Source: Annona cherimola
Taxonomy: Eukaryota > Streptophyta > Magnoliopsida > Magnoliales > Annonaceae
Length of the DNA stretch: 64,000 nt
Direction of reading: 5' to 3'
NCBI GenBank assembly: GCA_030490835.1
Contig: CM059975.1
Location: 13,211,579-13,275,578 of the forward strand
Below are positions 48,701 through 59,389 of the stretch, piece by piece; position 1 is the stretch's first letter; each line of letters starts with the position of its first letter. Position numbers and translations under genes: made by a program. The notes under the pieces are model-generated. The model was given only the letters and a program-made list of their open reading frames with translations. It was not told the DNA's origin and did not search any database.

Positions 48701-51700
48701 AACTGTACTCTTTAAAGCATCCCTTCTTGCGGCTAGTGGATTTACTACAGGTAGATGACGACAAACAGCAGCACCCAAAAGCACAGATGCGACAACTGCA
48801 TAGCTAATACAATGACCCAGGTACCTAAAGAAAATAAAATGATAACAAATTTATGGAAATGAGTATGGATCAGGTGAGGTAACATAAAAGAAATTCAGTG
48901 GAGAATAGCAATGCAGAAACAGTACCAGTAATGCACCCCGAAGCAGATGAGAAACACTCTAGATGTACCAGCAACAAACAACACTGCAACTCGACTCCTG
49001 AGTAGCTCAAAGCCGAACAAACATACACCCATGTTCCAATCTGTAAAAGGGTAAAAAAATAAACCACATAAATGAGCCCCACTGCTGACTTATAAAATTA
49101 AAGCCAAAAGCCCATGCAGTGTAGTAGGCAGTAAAAAGTATAGAATGTACCAAGAATAAGAACAGCGGCAGATGTGACAGCCCCTAACCAATGTGCCTCC
49201 TTCGCAGTCAAACCATACAAGATCGAATATGCAAGAAGAACCACCAGTGATCCAAGGTAAAGAAGCACAAGATGTGAAACCCTGCAAAAACTGTACCAAA
49301 TCAGAAAATGACAAACAAAGAAAGGTTGTCGGGACCGCCAAAAAATAATAATAATACACTATGCTGCCAGCATCACACGGTACTGGTAGAACCATTGAAA
49401 GGAAAATTCTTCCATCACAGTTCATCTTTCATGCAAACCCAAAGAAAAGATCCCCCCGCAAAGATCTCCCATGATCCCATCATGTGGCTTAAGTCTCAAA
49501 TAATTCTGCCATAGACTCTACTCTTTGCACCATTTTTCTTTTTTGTTATTGGTAGGTTAATAATTATCTTCGTTTACAGGTTAAATCGGAACAAACAGAG
49601 AATTCAATTATCAACATAGACCAGTGGTAAGTCTGTTTAGTATGATTTAAAAGTACACAATAATAATAACAATAATTCCACTCCTTCCTACACTTCTTTT
49701 AATACAATTTGACATCAAATCTATCTAATTACCTTATTTTTTCTATTATTAGCTCTACGTTTCAATCATCATTTCACATCTGTCCATACACCTACATTAT
49801 CTATTTTATCTTTATTCTCTTTACTTTTAGTCATGACCCCTGTCATATTATATCACAAGCTCACTCTTTCAAAAAATTTGCCACTTTTTTTTACCTTATA
49901 CCAAACAGAACCTAAAGCACCTAATTTAGGCCCCACTGCAAAACCACCAGGAGAGGAGACAAAATGAAGGAATCCTTCCTATTCCAGCCTTGCCCAGGAA
50001 AACATACAAGAATTGCAAAAGGGTTCATCTCTTGCATGAGAATCCACATTTGTACAGTATGCCTGCCATGCATAAGATAGACAGACACATGATTCATAAA
50101 GCACGCACTGTTGACAATATATTTTTTACAAATCTTATTTATTTGTACAGCTTTAACCATTTTACCCATGCATTAGTTACATTTGGAACATACTCTCTCC
50201 TATCATTCTCATTTTTTCTAAGGAATACCAATGTAGTGGAGGTTACCATAAAAAATTTGAGAAGGATGACTTTACTATAAAGTTCACTACAAAGTCCTTA
50301 AGAATGATGTGCGATATTCAAAATTGACTACCAATTTTCAACATCAGGGCCCCCTTTCTAAGTATGAATTCTTGAGGAAAAGGACTACTACAAATAAGGA
50401 AAGAAGAAAGATTAAACCAAAGCTGATGGGCAATTTTCTTAATCATGCCAGAAGGGGGAGACTAGAGAAAAAAGCATGCACGAGTAGAAAATTGCACCAG
50501 CTGTTCGCGTTTTAGGAATGTAACAGTACCAGGGCCCCCTTTTTGAACCCTTCCCTGAAACTTCTCATTAATTGCTTTTAGTTCCTAGAATCCAACTATA
50601 TAGAAATCTACTCATAGTTTGCTTAGCTTCAATATAAAAAAAACAAGATTCAAGCTGGATTTGTAAAGTAAAAGGTTTACAATGCCATTTCCAAATAGGA
50701 AAAAGAATTGAGCATGTACAGCAGATACGCGGGGGGGTGGGGGGTGTGGGGGGGGGCGTGTTCTAAAGGACAGGTGTTAAGGAAAGAATGCCAGCTACTA
50801 AAGTTTGCAAATTTTCAATATAATCATGAACTTGATAGTTGAGGATTCATCAGTAAAGGTTGAATCACTTCATGATAAAGAACGAGATGAGAGTGATGTG
50901 CTGCAACTGATTCACTTATATCTAAGCAAGAAGTAGTCATTAAGGTTTTGTTTTTTCTTGTATATTTGGGATTTTGAAGATTGAATTATTTAAATTGTAG
51001 TTGGAAGTAGTCACATAGACATCAAGGATTGAAATCAAGAACAGCTTTATAGATAGATTAGATCAAGCATTTTTAATTTCTTTATGATCTTGATGAATAT
51101 GGGTGAATGTATAAGGATTTTATGATCGAATCTAGTTGATCATCGGAATCTAAGTTCACCCTCTCTTTCTCTATATTGTATGAAATTATTTCCCTATTCT
51201 TTCCTAAAATTCCTTTTTTTCTTATCATTCATCTTTCTTCTAATCCACCCTTATATGCATGCACGATTCCTACTAAAGCATTCTCCTCCTACATCGATTC
51301 AGGTTTATCCCTCACCAGGCACCAAAGTCTAACACTCGACTCCAGGTCCGAGCATCGGACCAAGTCGAGAAAATTGTCTTCTAAGATAAGGAAAGGCTAT
51401 CTCCAGACAATCTCAAATTCTAAAACAGAAAAACAGCAGATTAAAGTCCAACAAAATGCCCAAAAAAAACCATAAAAGAATAAATACAAGGAATAATGAA
51501 GGAGAACAAACTAAAGATAGCAAACACTTGCCTGCTAGACTTCCGAGCATATAGTTCATTCGGGTCTGGAGGTTCAGGTAAACAAGCCACAGGACCCACT
51601 TCAATGCAATCAGAATAAGCAAATTTGTACGATTTCCGAACATATTCATCAATATCTAAGCCAGTTCCTGTGTTGTTGATTTAAAAGCAATAAGCAAAAG

Positions 51701-54700
51701 TTAAGTTAATCACTTCTGACATCTCTCGAAAGCTAAAATTTTGCAATAATCTGAAAAATCAAAAATTGATATCAGGATGAAGATAATGATTACCATTGAA
51801 AACCATTCTGCAAATAAAGAGCATGTTGATTGCAAGTGCGACAGCTGAAACACCAAAGAAAAAACCAGAAGGAGAATACCGCTCAGAAGCATTTGAACCT
51901 GCTGTGACGTACACAGCACAGAGTTCATATGCACAAAGAAGAGCCACCGCAAGGAGAAGAAGAATGGCAACAGCTCCTGCAGAAAGTAGAACAGAAAAAA
52001 GAAGTGCCTAAGTTTAGTCATGAAAACAAAATAAGATTTCATGCAACTTAACTAGAAGAAAGTTCTTCAAAGCAAAACCCAAACGCTTGTGATAAGGTGT
52101 GTACAGCTCCAAAACTCAGCGAGTGACAATGGTCTCAGCATAAAGCAATTTATCATATGAATACATGATAAAAGGAAAAAAGAGAAACATACGAAAATTA
52201 ACAGAAAAATGAGATTACGGTTATGATGATGCAATTAGAACAATGAATTCATGGAAGATCTAACACAGGTCCACAAAAAGCAGAAACAACTGTAGTGGTG
52301 GTTTCCTAACAGTTGTAAAATAAGAAGAAGGACAAGACTGCCCATTAGCACTTCAAAGAATTGATTACGGACACATCAATCACATGCTCCAAATAACAAA
52401 GCTTCATAGCATGAAAACCACCAGTGTAGACTGTAGACTGGATGCTTTGTCTTTTGAATAATCGCAACTCTAAATGCAATGTAGTTGACAGACAAAAGTC
52501 AAAATTTTCCTCAACAAAAATCTAGGACAAGGGAGGAGATCTAGGTTATAACAGATTCGATGTCAGTAAATGCAAACCCATCATGTGCCAGGTAGTAAAT
52601 TCAGGGAAAAACTATTACAGCATCCAATGCTTTAAATACAAATGAAATAAAATGCACTTACTTGAGCTTTGCCATTGTGTACGCCACCAAAGCATGATAG
52701 AATAGAATGACAGAAGAAGAGCTGTACCAGCCATTACAACAGCTAGTCCAATTATATCCCGATCCAAGATAACAATCAACCAAGAAGCCCAGATGATAAG
52801 TACTGCAATTGGGGACAGGACAATCATCCATGCAGAAAGAGACAGAAAACTGCATAGGGTACTTAGCTGAGAGCCTTGCAGAACATTTGGCCATTTCCTG
52901 GCAAAGATCCAACTGAAGAAATGCAAAAGTAGAGCACATAAAAAAACGTGAGTGCATAGAAAAAAGACAAATTAACAACAGATAACTACAGGATCAACTA
53001 TTTGATAAATTTACTTGAGTTTTGCAGGATGAAGTGAAGAAAAAATAAAGGATTTTTTGAGAGCAAATGGTCTACATACACAAAGTCAAAACAAGCAGAT
53101 CCCCAAGCAAATTGGAATAAGCTAATAATGATCTTGTTCAAGAGCCACAGACAAAAATATTCACATAGAATGGCAAGTAAAAAGTCCGTAGAGCCCAGCA
53201 AATTAGCGTAATCAAAATGCAAGAATCATCTTTTCCAAGAAGCAAATCAGAAAATATTAGTGCAAAATAGTAATATGCTAAATTTACTAGCACGGCGGCT
53301 GAAATCTACAGAAAACAAGTGGATGGACTTCATCAGGACTTCATTTGATCAGGAATTTCAGTAAATCTTGTAATCCGGAAAGTTGATTTTTTCTTTTTTA
53401 ACAAAAAATGCCTGCAGAGCAGCTAGCCTATCTGGCCATCATCATCCCCATCAAGTAGCATCAGCAGTTGAACTCAGCCAAATAATTTTGTTCATCCTCT
53501 CCATCAAAAATGACCAACATCATTCAATGAAGCATCAAATCTAGCAAATCCTAGCCCCATAAATTATAGGCCTACTGCTGAATTTCCTCATATACATTAT
53601 ACTTTGGCAATCCAAAAAAACTCTCTACCAGCTTGTTATCTCCAATCACTGCTTTTGAATGCTACCAAATGAATTTACTTCTAGTTCCATCCTCAATACC
53701 CATTCATTTCAACACACACAATTCAACTTACACTCATACTATTAGCATGTTGTTCCCTAACCCCTAGCATTTCACCAAGAAAGAATGGATAATCTATCAC
53801 CTTACGATGGAATGTCCCCCACATATTTGATTCAAATCAACCATTCACAGCCATGTCTGAAGGCAGTCCTGCTTGTGAACTTTTTTCATCCCCAGTTGCA
53901 ATAAGACAGGGGGCCTGTTAGACCTTGTGTTTTATCCGTATGCCAGTACTTTTAAAAAATTTAGAACTGGTTGGCCAAAACTTCAAAGTACTGCCTTCCC
54001 TAGAAAACACTAATAATAGTAAAATATGTTACAAAATCTGTTACATTTGCAGGAAGCATCTGATTGAGGCTTTCTGCCAAAGCACTTGCAATGAGATTTC
54101 ACTGCACTATGAAGTTTGGCCAAACAGGCCTACGCCAGTTGCAATTTGCAAATGCAGTTGAGTATGTCTTCAATAAATGAATGTGAGCATGCACGTGCTT
54201 CAGCATTGCCAGCAGCAAACTAATCTCTCCCTGGGCAGAAAGTTAGACACTTCCGCAAATACCATGCCAGAATTATGAAGGGCTAACACCAAGAGAAATG
54301 CAATTGTACAAGAATGAGATGAGCTAACAATTTAGCAGCATCACCATCTCTTCTTCTTACAGTCATCCTCAACATAATTTTTTTTCCTTCGCAAACAAGA
54401 TATACTGCTTCGTCCATCCTCTTGTCCAGAAATACCAATAAAAAACACTCACCATTTGTTGCAAAAACCGGAGGAACTTTTTAATTTGTTTAAAATTATA
54501 GACTGTTGAACTTCTAAATAGTACCTCGTTCCATCATCGATTCCAACTATCTTTATAGCCAATCAAAGGACTGCCTATGACACGTTTGCATTAGAGGGGA
54601 AAAATGATGCATGAGATGCCGAGATACACTCGCATAAAAAGTTAGCAATAGCTTAGACAAAGCTTAGACAATATGCTTTTAAGCAACACACATAACCCTT

Positions 54701-55617
54701 CTACTCTTAGAGTTCCTTCGCAATGAATTGATAAGACATGCCAAGTGCCCTCATTTGTCAACAAGTCAGCTCTGCTCTTTCCACCAATCATTAAAGAGAA
54801 ATTTAGCGTGTATGAGTACGCTCAGCCAACTAAATCAAGAAATACGCATAAATATCAAAGAGGCATTGGCAATGTCATACACATCCCTCATCAATCCCAG
54901 GAAGCCTTCCAAACAGAATAAGAAACAGCTGAAATAGAATGGCATATATATGGTGAAGATAGAAAGGGGAAAGCGAACAGCTGAAATCGAATGGCGTATA
55001 CAATGTGAAGATAGAAAGGTTAAAGTGAACAACTGAAATCAAATGGCGTATGCATGATGAAGATAGAAAGGTGAAAGTGCAGTAGGTGTTGGTGTTAAAC
55101 TGCTACTCCACTATCTGTCATTATTACAGATATGAGTGAGAGCAACCAAGGTTGCATTCCTAAATCCTAAGTTTTTTCCAAAGACTTTAGACAAAATCAA
55201 CAGATATTCAAAGCCAGTAAGTCCTGGTGCACATGGACAGAACTCCCACAAAATCGCCTCTTCAGTGCAGCAAACAGGGAAAGCAAGGCGTGTAACATAA
55301 AGACTAACATGCTCAACAACAGAGAACTCGAAAGAGAGGGAAACCCCCAGCCGCAAATGAAATAGGCTGCATGGATTGGTATGTGTTTGTTCGACACGAT
55401 GAGGCACGCCTCATGTACAGGAATTACAGCTGAGTCCAAATCTAGACAAGAATTCACGAACATGCTGAGATCCTTTAGAAAGGAAAATGTACCTGTAAAT
55501 TCGCCATGGGCGCCAATTGACGGCCCAGAGTATGGAGAAGGATAGCGAACTAAGAACGGAGAAAAGCGTCGCCGAAACAACACAAGCGATCATAACATGA
55601 CGCTCGTCTCCTTCCAT
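37453..55617 (-). CDS. DEK1: DEFECTIVE KERNEL 1: multi-pass membrane calpain protease
   Basis: I reconstruct 30 coding exons and 2,163 codons, close to the length known for land-plant DEK1 (about 2,150-2,160). All exon phases agree and no stop or frameshift occurs. Start MEGDERHVMIACVV at 55617; stop at 37453-37455. DEK1 is a plasma-membrane protein that sets epidermal and aleurone fate, and its cytosolic calpain part is released by self-cleavage. Order: membrane block with an inserted loop (residues 1-659), second membrane block (660-1137), Arg/Glu-rich linker with coiled-coil character (1138-1401), LG3-like domain (about 1402-1625), acidic linker, calpain core CysPc (about 1733-1983), C2-like domain (1984-2163). 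The Cys1773-His1931-Asn1951 triad is intact. Introns are GT-AG except introns 4 and 17 (GC-AG). Transcription start, leader and 3' end remain inferred. Confidence 0.97.
39866..40070. mobile_element. MITE in DEK1 intron 24 (TAA duplication)
   Basis: A 205-bp insertion bounded by GGCCTCATTTG and CAAATGAAACC. TAA lies on both sides (39863-39865, 40071-40073), as for PIF/Harbinger elements. It lies fully inside the 370-bp intron, so without it the intron would be about 160 bp. Its sequence differs from the 4.0-kb family. Confidence 0.65.
40157..43219 (-). other. DEK1: DEK1 exons 19-24: linker, coiled-coil and LG3-like domain
   Basis: Exons: 42842-43219, 42646-42761, 42244-42541, 41183-41502, 40613-40964, 40157-40477. 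Exon 19 starts TRNALSGTYSAPQRSASSAA. Exon 21 is strongly charged (REKEMEEEILMQRREEEGKG) and likely coiled-coil. Exons 22-23 encode the LG3/concanavalin-like domain (VCLVGTEFQ, CWEILVAGSEQGIEAGQVG, DGGFDGYQ, DAFGRSDSEG). Exon 24 holds the acidic DRDDVDWDGQYSSGRKRR stretch preceding the calpain part. Confidence 0.93.
41663..41776. repeat. Tandem duplication in DEK1 intron 21
   Basis: A unit of about 55-60 bp (ATGTTAT.GTTGATGCAG, then TCGGTTTTCAAATAATATCC-type sequence) occurs twice in direct orientation with a few differences. No effect on exons. Confidence 0.7.
43739..47461 (-). other. DEK1: DEK1 exons 8-18: second membrane block
   Basis: Exons: 47351-47461, 47101-47159, 46811-46973, 45766-46039, 45487-45637, 45298-45409, about 44995-45160, 44817-44887, 44545-44636, 44250-44412, 43739-43810. 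They encode about a dozen further helices of the MEM domain, including YGFIAWLLSTCVGLLLSFL, the SSVYLGWAMTSAIALL region and IGFAFLLVLLLIVLTIGVIH. A conserved loop PPIVVYSPRVLPVYVYDAHA lies in exon 16. Exon 17 ends ACACTGAAG|GCAAGT, a GC donor next to which a SINE inserted. Confidence 0.92.
44002..44254 (+). mobile_element. tRNA-derived SINE in DEK1 intron 17 with 16-bp target duplication
   Basis: The element is 44018-44238 (221 bp). It has an A-box-like segment (TTGCCCACGTGGTAACTC near 44029), a consensus B box GGTTCGAGTCC at 44073-44083, and a short A-rich tail (CAATCAATAA). Flanks are the identical 16-mer AAATAACTTGCCTTCA at 44002-44017 and 44239-44254. It lies antisense to DEK1. The right-hand duplication overlaps the last five bases of exon 17 and its donor. 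Confidence 0.9.
49282..51531 (-). other. DEK1: DEK1 intron 4 (GC-AG, 2.25 kb)
   Basis: The donor is GCAAGT at 51526-51531 and the acceptor TTTTTGCAG at 49282-49290. It contains a decayed MITE of the 4.0-kb family at about 49690-49912 (TATCTATTTTATCTTTATTC...ACCAAACAGAACC) and a G-run cluster at 50731-50757. No other gene is visible. Confidence 0.8.
50731..50757 (+). other. G-run cluster, potential G-quadruplex
   Basis: Runs of 7, 6 and 9 G separated by T or TGT spacers on the plus strand, which is the DEK1 template strand. The pre-mRNA would instead carry C runs. Confidence 0.6.
52913..55492 (-). other. DEK1: DEK1 intron 1 (2.58 kb) with a 3-copy tandem repeat
   Basis: Bounded by CAG|GTACAT and CTTCAG|TTGG. 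Between 54926 and 55079 a unit of about 52 bp (CAGCTGAAAT.GAATGGC.TAT...GAAGATAGAAAGG) is repeated three times. 53905-54135 may be a small MITE (GGCCTGTT...AACAGGCC ends). No genes. Confidence 0.75.
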
Positions 55618-56150
55618 TGCTCTTCTTCCCCTTCACTTTCAGCTCACACCATACATTGGCGGCAGAAGAAGAAAAAAATCCAAGAAACAAAGTGCTCTTT
55701 TATGCAAAGATCAAAACCCTAGACAACAGAAAATCCCATCTTAAACCGCCAAAAAGAAGCTTGCAGCAGAATTCAGAAATCAGGCAGACGAAAACTAAGA
55801 GCAAGAAAACCACGAAAAGAAATATATAGACAATTACCTCCCAAGGGAGGGCCTTTCAACCACCAAAGAAGTAAAATGGCGGATTTTCCATAGATTTCGA
55901 AGATGAAGAAAAGGATTTCAGCCGGACAGCAGAAACGGCATCGAATCGGAGGGGATTTTGTTAGGGCTTTTGCTGGGAATGGGAAGGGATATTTAGGGCT
56001 TTAGTTCCTCTCTTCTTCCTTTACTTTCTCCTCTGCGTTTCAGAGAAAAAGAGATGTCGGAAACCCTACATACAGTCTCAGCAAACACATACCAGACCAC
56101 AGCAAATCTCAGTAGGGAAATGATAAAACAGATAAAAAGCGAGAAAAAGG
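55618..56150 (-). promoter_or_regulatory. DEK1: DEK1 leader and promoter region
   Basis: The minus strand shows CTTGGGAG|GTAATT at about 55837 and TTGTCTAG|GGTTT at about 55719, a plausible leader intron of about 118 bp ending 100 bases before the ATG. The pyrimidine-rich AAACCCTA/AGCCCTAA motifs around 55965-56070 suggest the transcription start zone. No TATA box was found. Confidence 0.45.
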
Positions 56151-56460
56151 AGGAGATTTTCGGGAGCATGATTCACTACACCTAGGAACCACCAGTCGAC
56201 GTTGTGCCCCACCCTTATTTTAATTTTTAGTACAGGAAAAACATGATCTAATCCGTTAGATAAGTCAGTAATGTGTTTAAAGTCCAAATATAGACAATTT
56301 ACATTGATTTATGAATATCTAAGCAATTCGATTATGCAAAGTTCAATCTGGCAAAAGTTTTAGGATATTCGTGAGGAATTATCTTTTGGATGGTCCTACA
56401 ACAGTTCAAGTTATAAGATCTTGACGTTCCAAGAGCAAGTTCTTATTGTCTTTTAAATCG

Positions 56461-56586
56461 ATGGCAAAACCAAGATCGGGATTGCTAGAGCTTCAAGAAC
56501 AGTGGAAAGACTCCAGCAGAGACCGGAGAGTGCTGCTTGCAGCCGTTTCAGCGTCAATCCTGCTGTGCCAGCGGCGGAGTACGTAA
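56461..56586 (+). CDS. Unassigned small ORF (41 residues), divergent from DEK1
   Basis: Reads MAKPRSGLLELQEQWKDSSR..., then DRRVLLAAVSASILLCQRRST and a TAA. The composition is protein-like (an acidic/basic helix, then a hydrophobic stretch with CQRR), unlike the AT-rich surroundings. It lies head-to-head with DEK1, about 300-400 bp from its start zone. A donor-like GTAATT overlaps the stop (56583), so it could be the first exon of a gene whose remainder is lost in the MITE cluster. I do not recognise the family; it may be a fragment or a chance frame. Confidence 0.3.
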   Translation: MAKPRSGLLELQEQWKDSSRDRRVLLAAVSASILLCQRRST

Positions 56587-56714
56587 TTTTGACGTTGGTC
56601 GTTTGATTTCAAAATTTAATTGATGATAAAGTTATTTTCCTAAGGCCCCACACATATTTTATTATTTGGGTTCATATTTTAAATTATTGTCGATATTTTT
56701 TTTCTAAAGATTTA

Positions 56715-56991
56715 GGATGTGTTTAGTTGAATACGAAAAATATCAACCAAAATTTTTCAATTTAAAACTTTTCATTTTTATAACTGCTGTATTTTTTATA
56801 TTTTTCGATACAAACGCTTCTGCTTTGCAAATATTTCACTCGAATAATCATACAATAAACCTATCTATTTTAACTTTATTTTATTTACACATTATAATTA
56901 CTCATATCATATCAAATCATTTTTTATTAATTCGACAACTTTTACCACTAAAACTTTTCATTAAACAATTTTATCTCCAACCAAACACACC
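56715..56991. mobile_element. PIF/Harbinger-like MITE
   Basis: 277 bp with ends GGATGTGTTTAG and CCAAACACACC. Flanked by TTA on both sides (56712-56714, 56992-56994). A forward copy of the 4.0-kb family. Confidence 0.78.
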
Positions 56992-57029
56992 TTAAGAGTA
57001 TGTTCATGTTCCAAATCACAAAAATATTT

Positions 57030-58180
57030 TTTCGTTTACGAAAATTAATGATATATTTTATACATTTCAAGTGTATTTTGCCAACGTAAAACTTTTCCAT
57101 CTGAAAATTTTCACTTTTTATAGTTTTCATATTTCTAATTATATATTCGCATTTTCCTATACAAACTACCTTATTTTTTAAATATTCTTACACATCTAAC
57201 CATATAACTAATTTATTTATTTTAATCCATAAAGTTTTTGGATAAAAAATGTTTATTGTGAAAACATTTTAAATGAAAAAATGATAGGGTAATGATGGAT
57301 AGCAAATATAATAAAGTTAAAATGGATACGTCATTTTGTATGAAATTGTTGTACAGAAATTATTAAAAAGTTATAATAGTTATATAAAAATATATGAAAA
57401 ATTAACAAATAGGGTTATTGTGAATAATGAAAATTTTCACGTTGAAAATTTTTATGGTGTATTTTGAAAGCGATAAACTTTTGAATAAAAAATTTTTAGT
57501 TTAAGAGTTTTTGAAACGTAATAAAATGATATGATGAAATGTGAGTGATAATGATTAATAATGATAACAAAGTTAAAATATATAAGTTAATTGTACGATT
57601 GCTGTATAAAAATAATTAAAAATTATGATAGTTATATTTAAAGAAGTATGTAAATAATTATAAAAAATGATAATTGTAAAAAGTGAAATATTTGAGTGTT
57701 AAAATTGTTTCGTTTCAGAAAACGAACCCTTAGTTTAAAAATTTTTATGTATAAACAAACATCTTTTAAAAAGTTTTCCAACTTTCCATACATATCATTA
57801 TTTACTATTTTAGATGAGACTTATAAGGCATCACAACATAAATATTATTTGAGTTGATGGTGTAATAATTATATGGAAAGAAATAATTTTATTAAATGAA
57901 AATAATGAGTGTGTTTAGAAAATTATAAAAAAAAATTATGGAAAATTGTTGTATAAAAGTTGTTAAATCGATAAAAAATAATATAATATGAAACGGATAA
58001 TGATGAAGTGTAAAAAAAACAAAGTTAAAATAAACAAATTAATTTTATGAGTAGTTGTGAGAAAATGATTAAAAAGTAAATTAATTTATATAGAAAATAT
58101 AAAAAAATAAAAAATATATATAATAATTATAAAAAGCGATTTTTTTAAATCGTCGGTTGAAATGCTTTATGCCCAACCAA
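57030..58180. mobile_element. Cluster of partial MITE copies, both orientations
   Basis: About 57060-57240 is a forward fragment (AAAACTTTTCCATCTGAAAATTTTCAC...CTACCTTATTTTTTAA). 57262-57450, 57455-57745 and 57905-58150 are reverse copies, each with the order AAACTTTTGAATAAAAA / GATATGAT...AATGATGA / ACAAAGTTAAAATA / GTATAAAAATAATTAAAAA. Ends and duplications are eroded. Confidence 0.55.
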
Positions 58181-58374
58181 TACCGATCTTTTAGCGCACT
58201 CATGCAAACGGCCCTTGCTCCCTTATCTACCGTATAATGTTGGTCAGCGCGAGGTCTTCCGCAAAATGTTTAAAAATCATGGCCGCGTGGCTCTTCTGCA
58301 ATAAATTGCAAAGCCTCCTCTCTCGTTGCATATCTGCCTGGAAATTCTGGTCAGCTTGAGTGCTTGACTCATCA

Positions 58375-58590
58375 ATGTATAAATTATACTCAAGTATTTC
58401 TTTTCACACTCCCCCGCAACTCGAAAGGATTTCCGAGCTTTATTTGCCCACCAGTCTAGACTATAAAGTACGGTCTAAGTTGCGGGGCAGTTGGTTTCCG
58501 GCGTGCGTGCCGGGATTCAATTCCCGCTGTCAGCAGATTTACCATTGAGCAGCTAGCGGCTGGAATAAATAAATAAATAAATAAAATACT
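58375..58590 (+). mobile_element. Possible SINE-like element with (AATA)n tail
   Basis: A B-box-like GGGATTCAATTCCC at 58511-58524 follows GCGGGGCAGTTGG..., and the segment ends in five AATA/AAAT units at 58563-58587. It resembles a tRNA-related retroposon, but no A box or target duplication could be fixed. Confidence 0.35.
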
Positions 58591-58596
58591 GTTTAA

Positions 58597-58886
58597 GGAT
58601 GTATTTGTTCATTTGCAAAAGTTATCAAGTTCAAACTTTTCAATCTAAAATTTTTCACTCTCTATAATTACTTATTTTTTAATTAATTTTTATATATATT
58701 TCTATACAACAACTCCATTTTTCAATTATTTCTACATAACTACCAATACAACTAACTTATTTATTTTAAATTTATTCTCTTTACTCTTCATCATTACTCC
58801 TGTAATATCATATCATTTTCTACTAATTTAACAACTTTTACATAAAAAAATTTCATTAAAAATTTTACAATTTCCCAAACACACCC
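58597..58886. mobile_element. PIF/Harbinger-like MITE
   Basis: 290 bp with ends GGATGTATTTG and CAAACACACCC. The flanks are TAA (58594-58596) and TGA (58887-58889), a duplication with one mutation. A forward copy. Confidence 0.72.
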
Positions 58887-59009
58887 TGAATTTTATCATG
58901 CAGCTAATAACTTGTAAAAAATTACCGCTTGAGAAAATAATTTTTGAACTGATGATCCATCAATGCTTCCCTCACTTGAGGGGCTCTTGACCATATAGCG
59001 AACCCAGGA

Positions 59010-59385
59010 GCATTTTTCAAACATTTTTTAAATATATTTATGAATTTTCACCCTAATTTATTATATATTTACTATTTAAAAAAAATTCTCACAACATTTT
59101 TATATACACAAAGTTTTTTTGATGCAGTTTATATACACAAGTTAGCTATATTTAAATTTTTGTTTTTGATTTTCAATGTTTTCTGTATCTACCCAAAAAA
59201 ATTTTAAAATATATTTACGAATTTTCACCTTAGTTTATTATATATTTACTGAATTTTAAAAACTTTTCTCGCAACATTTTTATATACGCAAGTTTTTTTT
59301 TTTTTGATGCAGTTTATATGCACAAGTTGGCTATATTTAAATTTTTGTTTTTGATTTTCAATGTTTTCTGTATCTACCCAAATTA
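59010..59385. repeat. Tandem duplication, unit about 180 bp
   Basis: The segment from the run before GAATTTTCACC (59042) to TCTACCC (59188) repeats at 59219 to 59373, with small differences in a T run. It occurs in AT-rich DNA with no coding potential. Confidence 0.8.
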
Positions 59386-59389
59386 CCCA

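Larger units (their letters stand above)
47789..55617 (-). other. DEK1: DEK1 exons 1-7: first membrane block and loop
   Basis: Exons: 55493-55617, 52662-52912, 51794-51976, 51532-51667, 49151-49281, 48926-49040, 47789-48824. Exon 1 ends TTTACAG|GTACAT. Exons 1-6 encode successive hydrophobic helices (for example SPIAVLIIWASWLIVIL in exon 2). Exon 7 (1,036 bp) encodes the long soluble loop, rich in Ser runs (SSSSSSEGCGSS) and predicted cytosolic or extracellular in different family models. The loop also holds ANQQMLDLNLAL and KGLDPNFAVMLKEKGLDPTI repeats, and the exon ends in one more helix. Exon 4 ends AGCAG|GCAAGT, a GC donor. Confidence 0.93.
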
